A stretch of DNA of 64,000 nucleotides from positions 54,774 to 118,773 of the forward strand of contig JAZUPB010000035.1 of NCBI GenBank assembly GCA_045604965.1, written 5' to 3'. Positions within the stretch are counted from its first letter, which is position 1. The number at the start of each line of letters is the position of its first letter. The notes under the pieces were generated by a model, which did not search any database, was not told where the DNA came from, and was given only the letters and a program-made list of their open reading frames with translations. The position numbers and the translations under genes are program-made. Below, in pieces: positions 1-7,700 of the stretch. The DNA comes from JAISGQ01 sp045604965. Its GTDB lineage: Bacteria > Bacillota > Clostridia > Oscillospirales > Acutalibacteraceae.

Positions 1-1223
1 GGATTGATACCGAGCATAATCTTCATTGCATTTGCAAGTGCGCTTTCCATTGCAAGGATCTCACTGACCTTGTCGGTGAACTGCTCAGGAGTCATTTCAA
101 CATTGACCTCGAAGGTGTCGTTATTATTGACTCTGTCAACAACGATCTGATAGTTGGGCTCGTAGCCTTCCTTGAGAAGTACGGTCTCTATCTGGCTGGG
201 GAATACGTTGACGCCGCGAATAATGAGCATATCGTCAGTTCTGCCCATAGGCTTTGCCATCTTTATAAGTGTACGTCCGCAGGAGCACTTCTTTCTGGAG
301 AGCACGCAGATATCACGGGTACGGTAACGAAGGAGGGGGAATGCTTCTTTATCAAGAGAAGTGAATACAAGTTCGCCCTTTTCGCCTTCCGGAAGAACTT
401 CGCCTGTATCAGGATTGATGATCTCAGCAAGGAAGTGGTCTTCATTGATGTGCATACCTGTCTGCTCGCAGCATTCGAAGGAAACACCCGGGCCGGAGGT
501 CTCGGTCAGACCGTAAATATCATATGCCTTTATGCCGAGAGTATCCTGAATGTTCTGGCGCATTTCCTCTGTCCAGGGCTCAGCGCCGAAAATACCTGCC
601 TTGAGGGGAATATCATCAGGACCGTAGCCCTGTTCCTTGAGAGTCTCACCGATGTATGCAGCGTAAGAGGGTGTACAGCAGAGAATTGTTGCACTGAGGT
701 CGGTCATAAACTGGATCTGACGCTCGGTGTTGCCGGAAGACATAGGGAGAGTCAGACAGCCTACCTTATGAGAACCGCCGTTGAGACCGGGGCCGCCGGT
801 GAAAAGGCCGTAGCCATATGCAACCTGGCAGACATCCTTGTTTGAGCCGCCTGCGGCAACGATAGCACGTGCGCAGCAGTCTTCCCAGAGGTTGACATCA
901 TTCTGGGTGTAGAACGCAACAACTCTGCGTCCTGTTGTACCGGAAGTGGACTGGATTCGTACGCAGTCCTCAAGAGGCTTTGCAAGCAGTCCGTAGGGAT
1001 ATGCATCGCGAAGGTCTGCCTTTGTGAGGAAGGGCAGTTTGTGAAGATCTTCGATGCCGTTGATATCCTCGGGCTTTACACCCTTCTCATCCATAAGATT
1101 ACGATAATAAGCGACATTTTCATATACGTGCTTTACCTGCTTGACCAGTTTTTCTGATTGAAGCTTTTTCATTTCTTCAACAGGCATAGTCTCAATTTCT
1201 CTCTGATAATAATTCTGTTCCAT
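1..1223 (-). CDS. paaK: phenylacetate-CoA ligase (3' end beyond window)
   Basis: Adenylate-forming enzyme that activates phenylacetate (or related aryl acids such as indoleacetate) to the CoA thioester using ATP. The protein read from the complementary strand starts MEQNYYQREIETMP and carries the AMP-binding P-loop-like motif STSGTTGRRVV near residue 90 and the family motif AYGYGLFTGG near residue 135. About 407 codons are present, so only the last few tens of residues are missing off the left edge. The ATG at 1221-1223 is preceded by AAAGGA at a suitable distance. It is the only gene behind a T-box leader, so transcription is probably controlled by an aminoacyl-tRNA level. Family assignment is firm; the actual aryl acid substrate cannot be read from sequence. 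Confidence 0.93.
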   Translation of the reverse strand, partial: MEQNYYQREIETMPVEEMKKLQSEKLVKQVKHVYENVAYYRNLMDEKGVKPEDINGIEDLHKLPFLTKADLRDAYPYGLLAKPLEDCVRIQSTSGTTGRRVVAFYTQNDVNLWEDCCARAIVAAGGSNKDVCQVAYGYGLFTGGPGLNGGSHKVGCLTLPMSSGNTERQIQFMTDLSATILCCTPSYAAYIGETLKEQGYGPDDIPLKAGIFGAEPWTEEMRQNIQDTLGIKAYDIYGLTETSGPGVSFECCEQTGMHINEDHFLAEIINPDTGEVLPEGEKGELVFTSLDKEAFPLLRYRTRDICVLSRKKCSCGRTLIKMAKPMGRTDDMLIIRGVNVFPSQIETVLLKEGYEPNYQIVVDRVNNNDTFEVNVEMTPEQFTDKVSEILAMESALANAMKIMLGIN

Positions 1224-1365
1224 ATTATATCGTCCTTTCTTCTGAGTTTTCTTATTGATCCATTAAAATTTTCTGCTTTTACAATATTTTGATCGTTTGC
1301 TGTTATCAACGTTCATTCAGCATTGATACTCTTTTTTACCTCCTCAAATTTCAGAATTACGGAGA

Positions 1366-1660
1366 TAAAAAAACGCCCTCCGTATTCTGATTAAGAATAC
1401 AGAGGACGAGAAATTCCCGTGGTACCACCTCAGTTTACCGCTTTCTCACAATCACGGCCTTGGAGAGTGTCAATTAACACCCCTGTCCTGTAACGGGAAC
1501 ACCCGTTGCATCCTACTTAAAACCTCGGTTTTGTTCGGTGCACTGCTCACAGGATGAATTCAGTTCCGATCTCCCCATTGCCTCGCACCAAACGGCAACT
1601 CTCTTAAGGTTCAACACAGACTTACTGGTTCCTGTTCAAACGCATTTATTTTTCTACAAT
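1366..1660 (-). promoter_or_regulatory. T-box riboswitch leader of paaK (probably tRNA-Phe)
   Basis: The leader RNA contains the hallmark T-box sequence GGTGGTACCACGGG (complement of about 1415-1430) followed by an intrinsic terminator, and upstream a stem I region with an AGTA element and a GAA-TTC-A specifier loop pattern. Reading the specifier as TTC (1558-1556) gives Phe. The T-box TGGT would pair with an ACCA tRNA end, i.e. discriminator A, which fits tRNA-Phe but also others. Known logic: uncharged tRNA stabilises the antiterminator and allows read-through into the gene. T-box identity is clear; the amino acid is an inference from the codon position and the product's aromatic substrate. 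Confidence 0.88.
1367..1408 (-). terminator. T-box intrinsic terminator
   Basis: Minus-strand hairpin CGTCCTCTGTATTC / GAATACGGAGGGCG (1408-1374) followed by seven T residues (1373-1367). It is mutually exclusive with the T-box antiterminator immediately upstream. Confidence 0.85.
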
Positions 1661-1662
1661 TT

Positions 1663-1691
1663 ATTTTAATGATGTGAAGTGATAAAATCAA
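1663..1691 (-). promoter_or_regulatory. sigma-A promoter of the T-box/paaK transcript
   Basis: On the minus strand TTGATT (1691-1686), a 17-nt spacer and TAAAAT (1668-1663) lie just upstream of the T-box leader, at the distance expected for its transcription start. Confidence 0.55.
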
Positions 1692-1761
1692 GAGTTTTTT
1701 CAGATTTTTTTGAATTTTTTTGTGAACTTTTTTGATATGCGATAAAATAAAATATTTTTAA

Positions 1762-2688
1762 TCAGTCTGCTTCCGTAAGTTCAACCATTGCTGCGGTAAG
1801 GCATTCAATGTTACGTTCAATGAACACCGTATCATTTTTTGTGTGAATACGGTTCATATAAAGACCAATGACCTTGGAACGGTTTAAGGCAGCTACACCT
1901 ATTCCGTGCTTGAAATTAGTCTGATCGGAAGGATAAAATCCCGATGCTCCGAGTTCAGGTGTCATTCCGCAGTCCTTTATATGCTTTTCCATAACCGCTT
2001 TGAATTTCTTTCCGAATTCGCTTTTGTTGTCTTTTCTTGTAAGCTTTGCAAACATATAATCTCCGTCTGAGACACAGTCAAAATTAATAACAGGCTTTTC
2101 CTTAATTGCATTTTTATGCATTTCTTTGAATGCTGCAGAACCCAAAAGTCCGATCTCCTCATTGTCAAACAGCACAAAGCATACTTTCGAACGCTGCTTA
2201 TCATTCATCGACAGCATTATGTTCAGTACGGTTATAACTCCTGAGGTATTGTCGTTTGCAGTGTGTTTGTTTGCAGGGCCTGCCATAATAAGAATGAGTA
2301 TTCCGAACGCAACCGCATAACCTACCAACGGTGCAAATTCTGTTGAAACAAATTTTGCAAATAAAAAACCTGCACCTACGCCTGCTACCATCATCACAGC
2401 AACAATTAAAAACTGATAAAGCACGTATATTACTATGTTTTTGGGTGTTATAAAATTCGGTATAATCATACGTGCGCAGGTATCATAGTGAGCAGTCATT
2501 ACAGTTTCACACTCTTCGATATCTGCACCCATTACAATATTTCTGCTCATATCCTTTTTCTCAACTGTACACTTTATTCCCTTTTCTTCGCATATTCCCT
2601 TTATGTATTCTATAAAGGCAGTCTTCTGCTTTTTGCTTTTGCGCACCTGATACTTTTCAAAAATCGTGTTTTTTATTTCTGTTATCAT
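1762..2688 (-). CDS. M28 family zinc peptidase with membrane segments
   Basis: 308-residue protein of the M28 aminopeptidase family. Zinc and catalytic motifs visible in order are AHYDT near residue 86, NDNTSGV near 165, FDNEEIGLLG near 197 and a late His in NRIHTKND. Two hydrophobic stretches between the first two motifs (roughly residues 105-130 and 140-157) suggest a membrane-embedded insertion, so the protein probably acts at the membrane rather than freely in the cytosol. The ATG is preceded by GGGGG at 6 nt. It stands alone, after the terminator of the HD gene and before the T-box unit. Substrate unknown; peptidase family assignment is strong, aminopeptidase activity likely but unproven. 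Confidence 0.85.
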   Translation of the reverse strand: MITEIKNTIFEKYQVRKSKKQKTAFIEYIKGICEEKGIKCTVEKKDMSRNIVMGADIEECETVMTAHYDTCARMIIPNFITPKNIVIYVLYQFLIVAVMMVAGVGAGFLFAKFVSTEFAPLVGYAVAFGILILIMAGPANKHTANDNTSGVITVLNIMLSMNDKQRSKVCFVLFDNEEIGLLGSAAFKEMHKNAIKEKPVINFDCVSDGDYMFAKLTRKDNKSEFGKKFKAVMEKHIKDCGMTPELGASGFYPSDQTNFKHGIGVAALNRSKVIGLYMNRIHTKNDTVFIERNIECLTAAMVELTEAD

Positions 2689-2766
2689 ATTTATCCCCCT
2701 CTTTTCTTTTTGAAATTATATCATACTTCTCTGCAATGTCAATAAATATACATAATCTTTGCATGC

Positions 2767-2809
2767 AAAAACGGCGAACCGTTTTCACATTTTCACGGCT
2801 CGCCGTTTT
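2767..2809 (-). terminator. intrinsic terminator after the HD hydrolase gene
   Basis: Inverted repeat AAAACGGCGAACCG / CGGCTCGCCGTTTT with A/T tracts on both sides, ending 3 nt from the stop codon of the HD gene. Confidence 0.8.
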
Positions 2810-2812
2810 ACC

Positions 2813-3442
2813 CTATTTATCGTCTCCGTTCCATTCCGTATAAAATTCTTTCAAAAACTGCAGCATAAACTTATGGCGTTTCTCTGCGATATTTTTTGCA
2901 GTTTGGGTGTTCATTAGGTCACGCAGAAGAAGAAGTTTTTCATAAAAATGATTTATTGTTGTTCCCTCTTTGCTTCTGTATTCCCCTTCATCCATATGCT
3001 CTCGCGGAGGTACTTCAGGATCGTACATTTTACGCTCCCTGTTTCCACCATATGCAAAGGCACGTGCTATTCCAACTGCACCGATAGCATCCAGCCTGTC
3101 CGCATCCTGAACAATTCTGCCTTCCAGCGAACCAGGAACAGACGAACCGCTCCCTTTAAATGACAATTGACCTATAATATCCAGCACTTTGGTCTGAACT
3201 TCCTCCGAATATCCATATTCATTCATAATGCGTATTGCATTTCGGTCGTTTTCGCTAAATAACTTCACATCATCAACGTCGTGAAGAAGAGCCGCGAGCA
3301 CTGTTACATCAACATTCGCCCCCTCTATTTCTGCAATATATTTTGCCATATCAGCAACTCTTGATATGTGAAAATAATCGTGTCCGGTACAATCATTTTT
3401 CAACAACTTTTTTATTTCATTTACAACTCCCTGTTCTATCAT
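2813..3442 (-). CDS. HD domain phosphohydrolase (YedJ-like)
   Basis: About 209 residues. The HD metal-binding signature is complete: H in GHDYFHISRV near residue 21, then LLHDVDD near residue 54, and a downstream Asp in QDADRLDAIGA near 114, the order seen in small YedJ/YfbR-type HD hydrolases that act on nucleotide or phosphate ester substrates. The start at 3442 is chosen because GAGGTG lies about 7 nt before this ATG; a GTG three codons upstream overlaps the ribosome site. It sits 49-58 nt after the ATC hydrolase gene on the same strand and is followed by a strong terminator, so it may be the last gene of that operon. Substrate not predictable. Confidence 0.85.
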   Translation of the reverse strand: MIEQGVVNEIKKLLKNDCTGHDYFHISRVADMAKYIAEIEGANVDVTVLAALLHDVDDVKLFSENDRNAIRIMNEYGYSEEVQTKVLDIIGQLSFKGSGSSVPGSLEGRIVQDADRLDAIGAVGIARAFAYGGNRERKMYDPEVPPREHMDEGEYRSKEGTTINHFYEKLLLLRDLMNTQTAKNIAEKRHKFMLQFLKEFYTEWNGDDK

Positions 3443-3499
3443 AATGCTCACCTCTTTTGGTCTATTTTGTCACAACATCAAAACATCTTTCCTCAGTAT

Positions 3500-4114
3500 T
3501 CATTTCCTGACAATTGTCAGTGAAAAATCGCATCTTTCGTTATTCTCCAACGTATATTCCCGTTTAAATTCTATTTTCGAAAGATTGCCAAAGCAATATG
3601 CATCACTGTCACAAAATGTGTGTATGAGTTCAGGACATCCGCATTCTCTGCAATATCTGCAGTAGGGACAGTCAAGGATGTCGAATTTCACTGTATTTTT
3701 CGGTGTCTGATAAAAAGTTTGCTTGAATCCCTTTTTTTCACCGAACTGCTCTTTCGCTGCGAACGAAAATATTCTGAGAAAAACACTTTTCATAAATGGC
3801 AAAGCGGTTATCTTTCTCATCATTTCCCCTGCCTTTTTACCCTCTGAATATATCAGTTTGTCAATCAAAGGCATCGCATCTGAATTCATTTCTTCTTTCA
3901 TAGCGCGATATATTGCAGCTCTTGGGAATATGTACCTGTGAGTATGGTCTCTTTCGCCTTTTGGAACATTTGCAAATTTTACATATAATTTTTCAAGTTC
4001 ATCTTCAGCTTCTTTGAATATTTTCTCCGCTTTGGCTATGCTGTATCGCTCGGCTATCATATTGTAAAGGGTTTTATAGCTTTTATCAATCTTAAAAAAC
4101 TTTGACTTGAACAA
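3500..4114 (-). CDS. L-2-amino-thiazoline-4-carboxylic acid hydrolase family protein
   Basis: 204 residues resembling the ATC hydrolase family: the C-terminal half has DCPYCRYCRECGCPEL followed by HTFCDSDAY and a terminal ERCDFSLT, the Cys-rich pattern I associate with that family. Named members open the thiazoline ring to S-carbamoyl-cysteine, but most genomic members are uncharacterised. The start is a TTG at 4112-4114 with AAGGAG 10 nt upstream. It is the last of four tightly spaced genes behind the LytTR regulator, so its role may be in a signalling or lipid/aromatic small-molecule response rather than cysteine metabolism. Family call fairly good; function uncertain. Confidence 0.7.
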   Translation of the reverse strand: MFKSKFFKIDKSYKTLYNMIAERYSIAKAEKIFKEAEDELEKLYVKFANVPKGERDHTHRYIFPRAAIYRAMKEEMNSDAMPLIDKLIYSEGKKAGEMMRKITALPFMKSVFLRIFSFAAKEQFGEKKGFKQTFYQTPKNTVKFDILDCPYCRYCRECGCPELIHTFCDSDAYCFGNLSKIEFKREYTLENNERCDFSLTIVRK

Positions 4115-4128
4115 CTATATTTCACTCC

Positions 4129-4626
4129 TTATAACACAAAATGAATCACAAGCCCGCAGAGGCAGGCTACAGGAATTCCTATGAGCACCCCGAAAAAACC
4201 ATCCTTTATGCCTTTCTTCCAATTGGATGCGTATTCTTTATCCATATCTTCAGTACCGGGTAGTCTTACCTTTTTCCAATGCGCAAATACGCCTATATCA
4301 AGAATCACTGTGTCAAATATGTTTACAACAGTCCAGATAACATAGCTGTATATGGCGCCGATGAGAAAATTTCTTGCTCCTGCAAAATACGCCATTGCAG
4401 ATAGAGCTGCAGTAAACAACAGACACACCAACAATTTTGCAATTATCAGACCTACAGTCTGTTTTGTTTTTTCTTTCGCTTTAAAATTCGGATTTCGTTC
4501 AATAAACCGCTCTCTGACTTCCGGTGCATATTCGTGAATCCACGCTTCCTTATTTGCAAGTGTCGAACCGACTATAGCCATTCCGAAAACTATACAAGCT
4601 GCCACACATTCTATTGCCAGTATCAT
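4129..4626 (-). CDS. four-helix membrane protein of unknown function
   Basis: 165 residues with hydrophobic segments at about 2-22, 60-82, 85-108 and 140-163, and a charged loop with EVRERFIERNP between the first two. I do not recognise a named family. ATG preceded by AGGAGA. It lies 13 nt after the DUF3021 gene and 14 nt before the ATC hydrolase gene, so it is almost certainly co-transcribed and co-regulated by the LytTR protein upstream. Confidence 0.75.
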   Translation of the reverse strand: MILAIECVAACIVFGMAIVGSTLANKEAWIHEYAPEVRERFIERNPNFKAKEKTKQTVGLIIAKLLVCLLFTAALSAMAYFAGARNFLIGAIYSYVIWTVVNIFDTVILDIGVFAHWKKVRLPGTEDMDKEYASNWKKGIKDGFFGVLIGIPVACLCGLVIHFVL

Positions 4627-4639
4627 CTTATCTCTCCTG

Positions 4640-5083
4640 TCAGTTAGTCTTTTTATTTTTGAATTCTTCCAGTTCGCGGTTAAGTTCCTTTGTGCTTACC
4701 GAACGTCTGAAGCTGTACAGCCAATATGTACATCCGTAGCAGCCGATTACAAAAACCAGAAAAGCAGCTGTTATTATTATATTTCTGTCAAACCATCCAA
4801 GCAGCCAGCTCATAAACGTATACACCACTGAGCATAAAACCGCCTTTATTACTGCTTTGAATGTGATACTTTCGGATTCATCAAAATTCTGCAGAAGGAA
4901 AACCTGAACAAATCCCATTGCATATGTCGCTGCTATCATTTCAAGAATTACTATTATATCTGCATCAAAGCTTCCCTTTATTATCTGATAACCCATATAG
5001 AAAAAAAGCATAGAATAAAAATACAGCGCCGCTTTGAATTCTATTCCAATTTCAGCGGCAAAAAATTTTTCTATCTTTTTCAT
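4640..5083 (-). CDS. DUF3021 family membrane protein
   Basis: 147 residues with four predicted membrane helices (about 17-36, 43-63, 78-96, 103-125) and a basic-acidic C-terminal tail (ELNRELEEFKNKK). This matches the DUF3021 membrane proteins that are characteristically encoded directly after a short LytTR regulator in Firmicutes; in such pairs the membrane protein is thought to modulate the DNA-binding partner. AAGGAG precedes the ATG, and only two bases separate it from the regulator's stop codon, implying translational coupling. Confidence 0.82.
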   Translation of the reverse strand: MKKIEKFFAAEIGIEFKAALYFYSMLFFYMGYQIIKGSFDADIIVILEMIAATYAMGFVQVFLLQNFDESESITFKAVIKAVLCSVVYTFMSWLLGWFDRNIIITAAFLVFVIGCYGCTYWLYSFRRSVSTKELNRELEEFKNKKTN

Positions 5084-5085
5084 TA

Positions 5086-5523
5086 TTACTCTCCTTTCAG
5101 TATGCTTCTCAGAGCCTTTACATATCGTCTGGAAATTATTACGTGCTCTCCGTTGTCCATTGTCACGTCTACCCTGTTTCCGGATATACTTTTCAAATAA
5201 GATATATGGTATATATTTATCACCATAGATTTACTGCATCTGAAAAAACCGTCCGAAGAATATGTATTTTCTGCAGCTGCAAGTGTGAGCAGTGTTTTTG
5301 CTACCTTATCCTTCATATATACATAAACAGTATTATCCACGCTCTCAAGATACAGAACATCCTCCGGCGAGATAAGCATTCTTATTCCTTCTGACTCTGC
5401 GTATATCTTGTCTCTGCGCATTTTGATGCTTTGTATTAGCGATTCAATTTCTTCTGTTCTTTCTCTGTAACGTATGATAACTTCATTTTCTCCCTCTGTT
5501 ATCTGCTCAAGAGTGATTTTCAA
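5086..5523 (-). CDS. LytTR-family DNA-binding regulator without receiver domain
   Basis: 145 residues: a short N-terminal segment (1-45), then a LytTR DNA-binding domain with EDVLYLESVDNTVYVY near 53-70, FFRCSKSMVINIYHI near 92-107 and ISRRYVKALR at the end, the usual LytTR order. There is no phospho-acceptor receiver domain, so activity is probably set by the adjacent DUF3021 membrane protein. The start is a TTG (5521-5523) behind GAGGGGAG. It is first in a four- or five-gene operon that ends with the ATC hydrolase and possibly the HD hydrolase. Targets unknown; autoregulation is typical of this class. Confidence 0.85.
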   Translation of the reverse strand: MKITLEQITEGENEVIIRYRERTEEIESLIQSIKMRRDKIYAESEGIRMLISPEDVLYLESVDNTVYVYMKDKVAKTLLTLAAAENTYSSDGFFRCSKSMVINIYHISYLKSISGNRVDVTMDNGEHVIISRRYVKALRSILKGE

Positions 5524-5555
5524 TTATATCTCCCCTCTTTTTTACTGTATTTTCA

Positions 5556-5583
5556 ATTTTATATTAATTCTGACAAATTGCAA
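5556..5583 (-). promoter_or_regulatory. putative promoter of the LytTR operon
   Basis: Minus strand TTGCAA (5583-5578), 16-nt spacer, TAAAAT (5561-5556), about 33 nt before the TTG start. No clear LytTR direct repeat could be assigned with confidence upstream of it. Confidence 0.4.
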
Positions 5584-5648
5584 TCTGCTTGCCTGTAAGA
5601 TGCACTTTTCGGTATAGTAAGCGGTTATCTGCAATAAAGGCAATATTA

Positions 5649-5686
5649 AAAGAGCCCGGCATATATTTACACCTGTCGGGCTCTTT
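5649..5686 (-). terminator. terminator of the sigma/anti-sigma operon
   Basis: Perfect 10-bp arms AAAGAGCCCG / CGGGCTCTTT with an 18-nt loop, located directly downstream of the anti-sigma stop codon, T-rich on both sides. Confidence 0.8.
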
Positions 5687-5701
5687 AATTTTATTTCCGT
5701 T

Positions 5702-7003
5702 TCAGACACATATATCGGTTATCTGTTCAAAAAGCCACTCCGGACCAACGCCCTTTGAGCTTATACTAATTAACATTCCTTCGTACTTTATACAGAATTT
5801 CATTCTCCATCCGTCGCTGTCTCCTGTTTCTCCTGTCTTATACGCTCTGGCATACACAGCCTCCTTCGTAAGCTCCTCGGCCAGAAAAATAGGATCCTCG
5901 ACTATCTCTCTTAATTCTTCCGGTACAGATTGAGCTCGCGGAATCGGATACAATGAAAGGTCATAATTTTCCGTTTTGTCAATATCTGTTATTCTTTTAG
6001 TATCTTCATCTGAAAAAAATGTTATTTTCCAGCTCAGTTCATCGTATCCTCTTGTCCAAAGACCCGATAAATAGTCATTGTTTTGATCTTTATATCTGCG
6101 TATTGATTCTGCTGAAAATCCATTCGGCGGGTTATTGAGCATATATCGCCCGAATAATTTATCCTGCAACGCTTCATCTAACGTTATCTTTCTGTCAAAG
6201 TATTCGGGAATTTCTTTCGGTACAATAAAATCAACATTGGGCTCACCTTCATTGTAGCCTGAAAAACATTGAAGCATTGTACTGAGATCGTTTATTTCTT
6301 CTCCGTTTGAACCACCTGTTGTTTCAACATAAAAAGCAAAATAAAGACCGTTTCTCTCAGTAAATGCATCAAGACATTTCCTGTTTTTACCAATTTTATA
6401 TTCGTAAATAAAAAACTCTTGTCCGTTTACTATTGATTTTACAGGCTCAAACGAAGTCTCATAGCATCGCGATGATTCAGAACGTGAAATATTTACTGTA
6501 ACAGAATCTGGGTATTGGGATAAAACCGCGTCAATAAAAATATCGACAAGCGTCCCTTCCGCATCAAAGCCAGCATATCCAGTACAGCTTATCCCCCAAT
6601 CCGGTCTATGCATTAATCTCTCGATTTGATCTTTACTCAGCTCTTCAGTAAAGTATCCCGGAATATATTTCCGCGCTCCATCCATAAACCCATCTGCTTT
6701 ATTTATGTTTATCTCCGGCGGTTCATCTATCTGGAGGTCTGGAATTATATTCACCGGTGGATATGCATCCGGTTCTTCTGTGCGCTCCATCGTGCCGTTG
6801 GGGCTTGGCACAGGTAGTAACGAAGGCTCTTTATGACCTTTTCCGGATATGGCTGCAAATGCCACTACAGCAAAACACATACAAACTGCAATCCATATCC
6901 ATCTCCACGAAAATGCCTTTGAATTTCTATATTCAATCTCTGCCGTTTCTATGTATTTTGGATCAATAAGCTCCATCTTATCGAGCAACTCATTTCCTCT
7001 CAT
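5702..7003 (-). CDS. putative membrane-anchored anti-sigma factor / sensor
   Basis: 433 residues. The N-terminus (GNELLDKMELIDPKYI) resembles the cytoplasmic head of proteins paired with ECF-type sigma factors in Clostridia. A single membrane helix lies at about residues 31-51 (WIWIAVCMCFAVVAFAAIS), followed by a Pro-rich linker and a large extracytoplasmic region of roughly 350 residues with no recognisable catalytic motif. ATG is preceded by AAGGAGG, and it overlaps the end of the sigma gene by 4 nt (ATGA), so the two are translationally coupled. The predicted role is to hold the sigma factor at the membrane until an extracellular signal; that role is inferred from context. Confidence 0.7.
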   Translation of the reverse strand: MRGNELLDKMELIDPKYIETAEIEYRNSKAFSWRWIWIAVCMCFAVVAFAAISGKGHKEPSLLPVPSPNGTMERTEEPDAYPPVNIIPDLQIDEPPEININKADGFMDGARKYIPGYFTEELSKDQIERLMHRPDWGISCTGYAGFDAEGTLVDIFIDAVLSQYPDSVTVNISRSESSRCYETSFEPVKSIVNGQEFFIYEYKIGKNRKCLDAFTERNGLYFAFYVETTGGSNGEEINDLSTMLQCFSGYNEGEPNVDFIVPKEIPEYFDRKITLDEALQDKLFGRYMLNNPPNGFSAESIRRYKDQNNDYLSGLWTRGYDELSWKITFFSDEDTKRITDIDKTENYDLSLYPIPRAQSVPEELREIVEDPIFLAEELTKEAVYARAYKTGETGDSDGWRMKFCIKYEGMLISISSKGVGPEWLFEQITDICV

Positions 7004-7560
7004 AATTCATAGCCCTCCTTCTCAAGAAATTCTCTGAGCTTTTTCCTGCATCGGTACAATTGTGTTTTCACTTTGCTCTGCGATAAACCAAAACGTCTTG
7101 ATATTGACTTTATAGAATCAATATACCAATATCTGCGAATGAATATATTTCTGTTTTCATCATCTAATAAGGCAATGAATTCATTTATCAGTCTGCAAAG
7201 TGTCTGTTCATCCACTTTGCATTCCGTATCGTTCGGTGACGATATACATTGTTCCATTTCTGCACTTAGACAACTTACAAAAGCTTTGCGTTTTAGCTTG
7301 TTTTGTTCACGGCATCGATTTAGGGACACACGACGAACTATACAGGCAAGATACTGATATAAATGCCCTCTGGGTTCGCTCGGCGGTATCGATTCCCACG
7401 CTTTTTCATAGGTATCGTTTTCACATTCTTCTGCAGTACGCAAGTCCTTTACAATACCTAAAGACAAGTCTTTCAGTCTGCTTCCGTATTTCTCCGATGT
7501 CATAACAAGAGCGGATTCGTCGCGCATTAAATACAAGTCGATGATTTTATTATCGTCCAA
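7000..7560 (-). CDS. ECF-type RNA polymerase sigma factor
   Basis: About 186 residues. Sigma region 2 is visible (TAEECENDTYEKAW near 44-57) and region 4 carries the helix-turn-helix (SISRRFGLSQSKVKTQLYRC near 150-170). The start is taken as the TTG at 7558-7560, giving MDDNKIIDLY, because AAAGGAG lies 9 nt before it; the more upstream TTG overlaps that ribosome site. The gene ends in an ATGA overlap with the putative anti-sigma gene. Autoregulation is likely for such pairs, but no promoter could be assigned with confidence upstream. Confidence 0.87.
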   Translation of the reverse strand: MDDNKIIDLYLMRDESALVMTSEKYGSRLKDLSLGIVKDLRTAEECENDTYEKAWESIPPSEPRGHLYQYLACIVRRVSLNRCREQNKLKRKAFVSCLSAEMEQCISSPNDTECKVDEQTLCRLINEFIALLDDENRNIFIRRYWYIDSIKSISRRFGLSQSKVKTQLYRCRKKLREFLEKEGYEL

Positions 7561-7661
7561 AGCCTCCAACTCCTTTCCTTAACATTAAATGCCTTCACTT
7601 ATATAAACACCATTTTTTCTTTTTGGTCACAATAATTTTCCTCTTTTATGATTTTAAAAAG

Positions 7662-7692
7662 GAGCTTTTGCATATACTCTGCAAAAGCTCCC
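7662..7692 (-). terminator. terminator of the HD-GYP gene
   Basis: Perfect arms GGAGCTTTTGCA / TGCAAAAGCTCC with a 7-nt loop, just after the HD-GYP stop codon; A/T tracts flank it. Confidence 0.85.
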
Positions 7693-7700
7693 TCTGTTTT

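Noticed and set aside
435..845. 136-codon plus-strand frame
   Set aside because: Antisense of the phenylacetate-CoA ligase gene.
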